Part shown: piece by piece, positions 19,496 through 26,894 of the stretch | Position numbering within the stretch: the first letter of the stretch is position 1 | How the letters are laid out: every line of letters begins with the position of its first letter | Assembly: GCA_004014935.1 (NCBI GenBank) | Contig: CP025321.1 | Coordinates: 1,364,001 to 1,428,000 of the forward strand | Source of the DNA: Saccharomycopsis malanga | Lineage: Eukaryota > Ascomycota > Saccharomycetes > Ascoideales > Saccharomycopsidaceae | DNA: 64,000 bases | Direction of reading: 5' to 3' | Translations under genes and position numbers: made by a program | The notes under the pieces: generated by a model | Database searches by the model: none | What the model saw: the letters and a program-made list of their open reading frames with translations, nothing else | What the model was told of the DNA's origin: nothing

Positions 19496-19553
19496 ATATC
19501 AAAAACTAATCAAACAAACCAACTTTTCTTTCTGGAATACCCAACTTGAGCTC
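19402..19553. repeat. 51-bp direct duplication of the IES2 3' end flanking a SINE fragment
   Basis: 19402-19452 repeats 19503-19553 (AACCAACTTTTCTTTCT...CCCAACTTGAGCTCTT) with about five differences. The right copy is the IES2 coding end and the left copy is non-coding. A SINE A fragment lies between them. Confidence 0.7.
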
Positions 19554-20873
19554 TTGTTTGGTGCTGACCCACCGGAACAAAGCCTTGTGAGTTTGTACTG
19601 GACGTCTAGGTTTGATTTTGGCAGCTCTTTGGGCGTCTTCTTCATCATTCAAAGTTTTCAAATCACGGACTTTTTTGGCTCTTTTTTTAAGCAATTTATT
19701 CAATGTGTCTCTTTTCTCTTCCTCCAATTTTTTTTCAGTCAAGTTACGTCTTCGGCGTGTCAATTCTTGTCTACGCAACTGCTGTTCTTCTTCGGTTAGC
19801 ACTTTTTTTTTCTTAATGTCGTTCGAAAGCTGAAGGAAACTACCGGTTGCTGCTGGGGTGGCACTGGCACTCACTGTAGGGCTTACACTGTCACTTGTGA
19901 CCTTTGCAAGTGGCCGGGCAGATGAAATGGAAGCTGAGTCATCGCCGCTTGCAAGATTGTTTTCTTCCAAGTATTTACGTCGCTGTCTTTCGGTCATCCG
20001 TGTAAGATCTGGGGTGGCAGACGAATAGTTTTCGAAATCTTCTTCGTCGTCTTGAAATGCCATGCCATCTACGTCGTCCTCCTCGTCAGCTATTGGAGTC
20101 TCCTCGCTGACAACCCCACTTCCGGTATCATCATACTCTTTATAGTTGACTGCTCGATTTCTAGACCGTTTAGATCTTGAAGGTGTTTCTGCCTGGGACA
20201 CTGAAACCTCACTACGTAATCCAGAACCAACAATGTTCTTCTTGGCTTTCCTTTTACTGGCTGGTGACGTAACAGATACAGAGGACGAATATTCTTCATC
20301 TTCACTGTCTACACTTTTTATTGTTCTCTTTTTACTATTTAATTTAAGCTTAAGATTTGCTAATTTCGGTTTTGTTGGACTAATTTGCGTAGATGATGAT
20401 TCTTCATCATCATCATCTTCTACAATTACATCATCATCATTAGGAACCATTACTTCTTCTTCTTCTTCTTCCGCTTCTTTAAGTAACTGTGCAGTGCTTT
20501 TAGCTTCTTCTTCATCATCTTCTTCATACGGTTGATAATCTTCTTCATCTTCTTCATCTTCATCATCATCTACTTCTTCATCTTCTTCATCTTCATCATC
20601 TTCTTCATCTTCATTTTCCACTTCTTCTTCATTTTCCTCTACATTTTCCACTTCTTCTTCGTTTTCCTCCTCGTCCTCCTCCTCCTCTTCGTCATCATCA
20701 TTTTCTTCGTTTTGCACAGTTTCTTTGACAGACTCTTGCAGATTAATATCCTCCTCCTCTTCTTCTTCCTCATCTACACCATATTCATGAATATCATCAC
20801 TTGCCGGTATTGAGCTTCTTTGATACCCATTGTCACTGGCAATTGACGACAAATCAGAATCACTATAACTCAT
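19506..20873 (-). CDS. IES2: INO80 chromatin-remodelling complex subunit Ies2 (PAPA-1 domain)
   Basis: The 455-aa nuclear protein has a very acidic N-terminal half (long Glu/Asp runs, about residues 33-165), a Ser/Lys-rich middle, and a C-terminal PAPA-1-like domain: LTRMTERQRRKYLEENN (about 289), then LTEEEQQLRRQELTRRRRN, EKKLEEEKRDTLNKLLKKRA, and the terminal FRWVSTKQELKLGIPER. This order is the signature of Ies2/INO80B, which stimulates the INO80 ATPase in nucleosome sliding. It neighbours RAP1 in S. cerevisiae (YNL215W), which supports orthology. The last codons are duplicated downstream around a SINE insertion. The acidic tract produces long spurious frames on the other strand. Confidence 0.87.
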   Translation of the reverse strand: MSYSDSDLSSIASDNGYQRSSIPASDDIHEYGVDEEEEEEEDINLQESVKETVQNEENDDDEEEEEDEEENEEEVENVEENEEEVENEDEEDDEDEEDEEVDDDEDEEDEEDYQPYEEDDEEEAKSTAQLLKEAEEEEEEVMVPNDDDVIVEDDDDEESSSTQISPTKPKLANLKLKLNSKKRTIKSVDSEDEEYSSSVSVTSPASKRKAKKNIVGSGLRSEVSVSQAETPSRSKRSRNRAVNYKEYDDTGSGVVSEETPIADEEDDVDGMAFQDDEEDFENYSSATPDLTRMTERQRRKYLEENNLASGDDSASISSARPLAKVTSDSVSPTVSASATPAATGSFLQLSNDIKKKKVLTEEEQQLRRQELTRRRRNLTEKKLEEEKRDTLNKLLKKRAKKVRDLKTLNDEEDAQRAAKIKPRRPVQTHKALFRWVSTKQELKLGIPERKVGLFD

Positions 20874-21096
20874 CTTTTCTCAATCTTTGCTTTCTATCTA
20901 CTCAGTTAAGCGCCATCATCACCATCACCATCACCATCATCACCATAATAAACACTGGATTACCCTCATCACCATAATATTCTTCCATGTGGATTACCCG
21001 CCCATACTGAATTCGCAGGTATCACATGTTACTGAAAGCAGTAATAAACAATGTTCATCAACTACGAGTAGCAGCAATAAAGGATGAGATGAGGTG
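20874..21096. promoter_or_regulatory. Divergent IES2-TBF1 promoter with (CATCAC)n tract
   Basis: The 223-bp promoter is shared by IES2 (-) and TBF1 (+). A CAT/CAC-type microsatellite (about 20911-20947) sits in the middle. No perfect Reb1, Rap1 or Tbf1 site is seen. Confidence 0.45.
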
Positions 21097-24033
21097 ATGT
21101 CGATGGAAAAGAACGTTGAATATAGTGCTAGAGCACAGTCCGAGGGTAGTCCAAGTGACCTGGGTGGTTTAGAAGACCAGGGTGCGGTTGGTAATGTAGA
21201 TCGTGAGATGGGTCATAAAGATGATAATGTTGAGGAAACCACGCGACAGAATCGTTATAACGACGATTCCATAGCTGAAAATGTAGGCGATACGTTGCAT
21301 ATGATTATGGGTGATCGGGGAGCGGAAGAAATGCGAGATTATGCTAGTGATTCCCACGATACTGTGAATCAAGAGGCAGAACATGACTTGTTGCAGCGAA
21401 CATTGCAAGAATCTATCCAGAATAGCATAGCCGATAGTTTGGCCGGAAATGTAGGTAGTTCCAGCAATGAAGCAGCACATGGAACACAAGATATCAATGA
21501 CACTGTGTTTTTGAACGCGTTGAGTGAGATTAATTCTGCGATTTTGAATCATTCCAAGGAATCCAACGAACAAGCAGTGAAGAGAGATGATGGTTATGAG
21601 CAAGAGAGGAATGATGATGAGGCGAATACAAATGTGGAGCAAGTAAAACCAGTAGTTGTAGAAGAATCATTGCAGGAAAATGCTGAAGAAAATCAGTTTA
21701 ATGTAAATGAAAATAAACAAGAGATTGATCAACAGTTTATTGAAAGAGATGGGGTTGATCCAGAATCTGAAACTTTGGCTGATCAGGAAATGGACAAAGA
21801 ATTGCAATTTGGAGGTGATAAACTGATTGGACAAGAAAATGATCAAAAAAAACAAGCACAGGATGTAAACAAAGATGAACTGAACAGTAACAATCAAACT
21901 AAAGACAATTTGATGGAACAACAGTCGCAGAATGAAATAATGTCCGACCAACCGGTAATTGAGGACCAAACAACTTCCGACCAACCATCAACTAACAATC
22001 AAACAATTTCCGACCAACCATCAACTGACAATCAAACAACTTCCGACCAGCCATCAACTGACAATCAAACAACTTCCGACCAACCAATAATTGTTTCTGA
22101 CACCCATGTTGATGATATTAACGACAAGCAGCGACAACCAAGTATGGAAACAGAGCCGAAAACGGAATTTGTGTCGCCATTGCTTCTGACACAACAAACG
22201 GGTTATTCTATATTCGAAAAGATCCGTAAAGTGTCAGCATTACCGTATGTGACGGCCAGTCAAGCCCAATTAGCTGCGTTGCCGTTGATTATCACCGCAC
22301 CAGACTATTTGCCCCTAGAGGTGCAACTAAGCATCAACTCTCTTCCGATATTGGACAATCTTGCTACCCAGTTGCTCCGGATCTTTGTGAGTGCGTCGTA
22401 CGAGGAGATCTTGAGCTTGACACAGGTGCCGGAGCCAGAGGGAGACGAGGAGGTTGAGTTGTCGGCAAATGCAGAGTCTTTCCAGGCCTTGGTGAGGCTC
22501 TTCTCCATCGCCAAAAGTATATACACACGTAACGAAAAGGATTTCATCAGTGTAGAAGACGTGGCCCCGGGCATCTGGAAGGCTGGCGAGCCTGCGCCCT
22601 CCATCCTCACGGGCAAGGAGGAGATCTTCGAAAACAGCTTGAAGAAGGCCAACTTGGCCACGTTCATATGTGGGGTGATCAACTCGATCGAAATGGAGTT
22701 TATCTCGTTGAACGAAAACTTTCTAGAGGTGTTCTGTCCAAACGACACAATCAACTTCCAGGGCCCCAGCATGGAGTCTCCCGACAGTGTTGTGGACACC
22801 ATCACGGGCTACGGCTTGTCGGGCCGCTTGCTCAAGCCACAGGCCGGTTTGTTTCTCGAGTTGAAGACCCAGGCGTATATATCTGCGCTTATATCCCACA
22901 ATTCCAAGGAAGTTGCAAAAGCCGATCTCCAGCACTTGTTTCCCGACAACTTGGACACCATGTTTCTCCAGCGGCGCAAATCCCAACGCTTGTCCTCCAC
23001 CGAGGCCGACTTTGTAGCCCGCTGTCTCTCGCGCAAAAAGGTGCTTGACCAGTGCTCGTCCCCAGAGGAGCTCACCGAACGCTACAGTTTCGATGTCTTT
23101 GTAAGGACCTTGCTAGATTACCTCAACACCAACTTGGGCTTCTTGGTCTATGGCAAACGGTACCGCAGCAAAACGCGTAACACCTTGTGGGCCAATGGCT
23201 TGTCTTCTTCTGTCGCCAGCAACAGCACCAGTCCTGTTCCTCAAACATCCAGCTCCTTGCCCTCCATGATCGCCAGATTGCGTACCGATTTCAAAGCGCC
23301 TTCGTTCTTTGAAAACACCGACAAATCCTCCTCTTCGCCAGCTCCTCCAGCCAGCAAAAGAAAGTCTCCCGAACCTGAACCAAAGAGTGTGGAGAAACCA
23401 GCGAAGAAACCGAAAAAACCGTCTGAAAAACCAATCGTACGTCGTGCTTGGTCCAAGGAAGAAGAGGACGCCTTGCGTAAAGGCTTGATGATGAAAGGCG
23501 CTCACTGGGTCCAGATTCTAGAATTGTTTGGTCCCGGCGGCAAGATCAATGAATGCTTGAAGGACCGTAATCAGGTCCAGTTGAAAGACAAGGCAAGAAA
23601 CTGGAAAATGTACTATCTCAGAGACAACTTGGAGGTTCCTGATTATCTCAAAGGCGTCACTGGCGATTTGGGTGGTTCCAATGGAAGAACCATTGGTAAA
23701 AGACGTGCCAAGTTATTGCAACAGGCTAAGATTAAATCATCGCTCTCCCCACCACCCCCATCTTCTAACAGTCTAGATAATAATTTGGCTGTGTCCAATT
23801 CTACAGGACTATCTAACTCCAATTCTATCCAGTCTGATTCTTCGTCTACAGGGATTAAACAAGCGCATACCAGCAATCAACAACCAGCCGTTGATCCTGT
23901 TATTATTTCCACCTCAAACATGAACAAACAAAACCAAAGCTCCGTCTCAGCAGAAACAAAGCAGTCAACCGGTTCTGAAAAAGAACAAGCGGTCAACACT
24001 TTGCAAAGAACAGAAAAAGAAGGTGTAGAATAG
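21097..24033 (+). CDS. TBF1: TTAGGG-repeat binding factor Tbf1 (TRFH-like region + Myb)
   Basis: The 978-aa protein has an acidic, Gln/Asn-rich N-terminal about 350 residues containing 11-residue repeats (TSDQPSTDNQT), a TRFH-like dimerisation region (about 370-700), and a C-terminal telobox Myb domain at about 779-845 (RAWSKEEEDALRKGL, WVQILELFGPGG, NQVQLKDKARNWKMYYL). VQLKDKARNWK is the telobox signature shared with S. cerevisiae Tbf1 and human TRF1/2. Tbf1 binds TTAGGG-like sites at subtelomeres and at snoRNA and ribosomal-protein promoters. The frame opens with GTG at 21094; the first ATG is 21097 and MEKNVEY at 21103 is an alternative. The central region has richer GC and codon bias than the N-terminal third. 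Confidence 0.94.
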   Translation: MSMEKNVEYSARAQSEGSPSDLGGLEDQGAVGNVDREMGHKDDNVEETTRQNRYNDDSIAENVGDTLHMIMGDRGAEEMRDYASDSHDTVNQEAEHDLLQRTLQESIQNSIADSLAGNVGSSSNEAAHGTQDINDTVFLNALSEINSAILNHSKESNEQAVKRDDGYEQERNDDEANTNVEQVKPVVVEESLQENAEENQFNVNENKQEIDQQFIERDGVDPESETLADQEMDKELQFGGDKLIGQENDQKKQAQDVNKDELNSNNQTKDNLMEQQSQNEIMSDQPVIEDQTTSDQPSTNNQTISDQPSTDNQTTSDQPSTDNQTTSDQPIIVSDTHVDDINDKQRQPSMETEPKTEFVSPLLLTQQTGYSIFEKIRKVSALPYVTASQAQLAALPLIITAPDYLPLEVQLSINSLPILDNLATQLLRIFVSASYEEILSLTQVPEPEGDEEVELSANAESFQALVRLFSIAKSIYTRNEKDFISVEDVAPGIWKAGEPAPSILTGKEEIFENSLKKANLATFICGVINSIEMEFISLNENFLEVFCPNDTINFQGPSMESPDSVVDTITGYGLSGRLLKPQAGLFLELKTQAYISALISHNSKEVAKADLQHLFPDNLDTMFLQRRKSQRLSSTEADFVARCLSRKKVLDQCSSPEELTERYSFDVFVRTLLDYLNTNLGFLVYGKRYRSKTRNTLWANGLSSSVASNSTSPVPQTSSSLPSMIARLRTDFKAPSFFENTDKSSSSPAPPASKRKSPEPEPKSVEKPAKKPKKPSEKPIVRRAWSKEEEDALRKGLMMKGAHWVQILELFGPGGKINECLKDRNQVQLKDKARNWKMYYLRDNLEVPDYLKGVTGDLGGSNGRTIGKRRAKLLQQAKIKSSLSPPPPSSNSLDNNLAVSNSTGLSNSNSIQSDSSSTGIKQAHTSNQQPAVDPVIISTSNMNKQNQSSVSAETKQSTGSEKEQAVNTLQRTEKEGVE
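21942..22088 (+). repeat. 33-bp in-frame tandem repeat in TBF1
   Basis: About four and a half units encode TSDQPSTDNQT-like peptides in the disordered N-terminal region. Units are close to identical, so the array is likely polymorphic. Confidence 0.8.
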
Positions 24034-24160
24034 ATCTAAATTCATATAATTGTATATTATTACGCAGTAATGTTGATGCTTTCCATATAGCTGTTCAAAA
24101 CATGTAGGACACTGGCTAATCATCGTCAATCTTGTTTAACCCTTTCATATAATATATTTC
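24034..24160. terminator. TBF1: TBF1 3' region
   Basis: AT-rich DNA with TATATT elements just after the stop. Nothing else seen. Confidence 0.3.
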
Positions 24161-24356
24161 TATACGCTTCCTCACCACTGGGCCATTTGGCCCAGTGGTC
24201 CGTGCTCTCCAAGAAGTGAAAAACAAGACCTAACAGGAACATGGGTGAGCCAACTATGATAGGGATTTACTAATTCCCCTTAGCGCGTATATACCAAACT
24301 GATATGTACTGGGCTTGAAATATAAGATTATATATATATATATATACGCTTCCTCA
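24161..24356 (+). mobile_element. SINE family A short copy with perfect 14-bp target-site duplication
   Basis: The element runs 24175-24342. It starts with a perfect palindrome (arms CCACTGGGCC and GGCCCAGTGG around ATTT), continues through AACAAGACCTAACAGGAACA and the short-form junction GGGTGAG, and ends with the conserved 3' core (GATATGTACTGGGCTTGAAA) and a TA-rich tail. TATACGCTTCCTCA flanks it on both sides (24161-24174 and 24343-24356). This is direct evidence of insertion, and it fixes the true 5' end at CCACTGGGCC. Confidence 0.85.
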
Positions 24357-24392
24357 AACCAAATGGCTCAGTTGCTGGTGCTCTATAAACAC
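24357..24392 (+). mobile_element. SINE family A head fragment
   Basis: A diverged head (AAATGGCTCAGTTGCTGGTG) lies directly between the preceding SINE and family B copy 4. Confidence 0.45.
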
Positions 24393-24402
24393 TTGGCAAA
24401 AA

Positions 24403-25397
24403 TGGGTTTATTATTGCCAAAATATACTCTCGAAAAGTAATGATATACTCCCTTTTCAACAGAAATGTGCTTATATGCCTTACAATTGCCAGGTGGCCAA
24501 GTTGGTTGGGCCATGCGCCACACAATATAATGCAGAATAGTGCATAATAGTGCAGAAAAACAAGTGTGGCGTTCCTCACTTGGGGTTTTGGTACTCGATT
24601 CGCGCTGTTGACGTTTTGAAGTAATTATCAACCATTTTATTGAGTTAGTTATATGTTATACAGGTAGTTTTGATTCTAACAGATATAACTCAAAATTTTA
24701 AATTTTTTCCCACATTATAGTACTCTTTATAGTAAAAAAAGCTAGATTTTCGAATACATAATCGATATCACGGAAAATTGTCAATTTTGACAAAAAGTTT
24801 ATTCTTTTAAATCATATTCAGGAGACATTACAGCCATGTAAACCATACAAATTTTTATTTCTGTACTCTTTAAGTCATAAAAGAATTCACCATGTATTTT
24901 TTTGTGAGATTTGGCTTTTGTAGATTGTTCAATGGAGAGAAAGCGTGATGTTGTCGAAAACAACATATACTTTGTTAAAAATCTTGTTTTTCACCCCTCA
25001 GAGAGACTCTCTTTATTTCTTGACGTTATTCCATGGTTTTTATTTGTCTGCAGTTTTATTTGCGTTTTGTCTAGCGTTCAAACGAGCTTTTGATCCAAAG
25101 AAACGCGTATCTCAAGACCTAAAGAACAGTTTTGTTTTTATAGGTTCTCAGAGGAACTTATGATTGATATTATTCATTAAATATTGTCCAACTAGCAGAC
25201 CAAAATTCCTAGTATAGATTGAATTTATTCATGGGGCTGGATAAAGCGTAATGTACTTATTAATAAACTTTATACCTCTGTTCATGGGAGTCCGTTTTGA
25301 AAAGCTTTTATTTCTGTTTATTTATACTAGTTTTAGCTGTATTTATTTTGAAAATGAGTGCTAAAGTATTATCATCACTCCATTTGTTCAGAGAAAG
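24403..25397 (+). mobile_element. Family B repeat, copy 4
   Basis: Leader (TTATTGCCAAAATATACTCT), box A TGGCCAAGTTGG (24494-24505), hairpin arms GCGCCACAC/GTGTGGCG around three degenerate AATAGTGCAG units, box B GGTACTCGATTCGCG (24590-24604), then about 700 bp of AT-rich body through GTAATGTACTTATTAATAA and GGGAGTCCG. The other copies do not preserve the small frames seen here. Confidence 0.8.
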
Positions 25398-25450
25398 ACG
25401 TGTATATACGTAACTGATACTCATTGAGCTCAAAATATAAGATGTTGTTT
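25398..25450 (+). mobile_element. SINE family A 3'-end fragment
   Basis: Diverged 3' end (GTATATACGTAACTGATACT...AAAATATAAGATG) adjoining family B copy 4. Family A 3' pieces recur at family B ends. Confidence 0.45.
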
Positions 25451-25604
25451 TATTTTGGATCGTTTCTGGCAGTCTGCACTCCTTTAATTAATTTGTGACA
25501 TTTACTTTACTGATTAAAGCGTAGTGTTAGGGATATTTATTGCCAGTTGAAGGAACACTACAAGTTTTATACCATATTATTATTACTACTACTACATAAA
25601 TAAT

Positions 25605-25935
25605 AATATCATATATTTCAAGCCCAGTACATATCAGTTTCGTATATACGCGCTATGTCTAAGGGGATTTGGTCCAATAATGTTCTTTTGATCGTAATGT
25701 GATCATAATCTTATATATCGTTATCTTCTCATCCAATTGGTTGGAGAGCCCTAAATTTCAGTCTATGGTGTGTTTCTGACAACTAAGGTTGCCTGTGAAG
25801 CCACCTTCAGTATTTTAAAAAGCAGTGAGTAAAAGTGATCGTATTGGGAATCGAACCCATATACCTGCTAAGCCTTTTCTCTCTTTTACCCGAGTACTAT
25901 CTGCTAAGCTATCCTGTCAGGTCTTTTCTCTTCTC
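25605..25935 (-). mobile_element. SINE family A, near full-length copy
   Basis: The minus-strand copy retains tail, 3' core, body and an intact box B (GGGTTCGATTCCC on the reverse strand, about 25845-25857). The segment between box B and head is partly duplicated (two AGAAGAGAAAAG-type blocks). With about 330 bp it is among the longest copies. Confidence 0.75.
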
Positions 25936-26092
25936 GAGCAAATATCAGTTTCTCGTGAATTTGATCAATAACAATAGTAATAATTATTCGAAATTATTTG
26001 AAAAAAAACTTTGAATAAAAATAAAAACATTATAATATCTTATTTCTCGAGTACTGACCACTGAGCCAAATGGCCCAGTGGTTTAGTTGATT
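25936..26092 (-). mobile_element. SINE family A variant (head with alternative body)
   Basis: A perfect palindromic head (CCACTGGGCCATTTGGCTCA on the reverse strand) is followed by an AT-rich body that matches 30075-30215 but not the standard body, ending ACGAGAAACTGATATTTG. This suggests a second subfamily. Confidence 0.55.
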
Positions 26093-26894
26093 ATGTTGAA
26101 GAAAAAGATATGGTTTCGATGAAACACTTGCAAATCATTATACGCTTTGAAATGGTTTTGTATATGTGCCAGGTCTTGATAAAGCCCATTAATTGTTGTC
26201 AATTTTCTCTTGTATATGGCCCAGTGGCCTTAAGTTGGCCATACTTGTCACCATTTTTAGTCCTTCTACTTGTTTTTAGCTGTTCTGGGTTTGTTTTTTT
26301 GCCCATCTTGGCTCTTGTTTGCCCATCTTGGCTCTTGTTTGCCCATCTTGGCTTTCTTTGCCCATCTTGGCTTTCTTTGCTCTTCTTGGCTAGGTTTGGC
26401 ACACTAGGTTTGGCACACTCAACGTTGCTTAGATCTTGCAACGTCTTTTTATTCTACTTGCTTTACTCATTTCTTTTTCCAAATCTTGTTTGCGATACAA
26501 ACTTACAATCTGCACACCAGGCGCGGTGGACCAGCAATATACAGTGCCACTACATGCTGGCCATGGCTAACCAAGCCGCAACCATATATGATTGTTATCG
26601 TCAGCTATGAAATACCATAGTACAATATATATGACGAGCCCCAGATGGACACCTGCGTCAGCCCGCGTCGAGGCGCCGCCACGTGGGGCCCGATTAGGCA
26701 AGTAGAACTGGTGAAAAAAAAAATGTTTCTCCGGGGGTTTCTTTTTTCCGTACTAAGAAGGGTTGAAAAGGATAGGGAATTCCTCACACGACAGTTTTCC
26801 TGATTTTTAGGGATTTGAGAGAATTGCTCGTGTGATTGTTTGCTAGTGTAGGTTAGGCTGGATCTTAAGTATTGGTTAGACTGGCATTTAGAGA
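26093..26894. other. Upstream region of the SPX transporter with a 20-bp minisatellite
   Basis: Contains a head-like fragment (TATGGCCCAGTGGCC, about 26216), a minisatellite at about 26283-26425 (units of TTTGCCCATCTTGGCTCTTG and shorter forms), and the promoter of the downstream transporter with a CACGTGGGG E-box at 26680. Long frames here follow the repeat and look spurious. Confidence 0.5.
26680..26685. promoter_or_regulatory. Pho4-type E-box CACGTG (flanked GGG)
   Basis: GCCACGTGGGGCC lies 210 bp upstream of the SPX transporter start, the same context as the E-box upstream of PPN2. Regulation by a Pho4-like factor is inferred. Confidence 0.5.

Noticed and set aside
24911-25163. Small protein encoded by family B copy 4
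   Set aside because: The frame is not conserved in the other five copies.
26110-26610. 166-codon frame with repeated CPSWL-like segments
   Set aside because: It follows a non-coding 20-bp minisatellite and SINE head fragments; both strands give similar artefactual frames.
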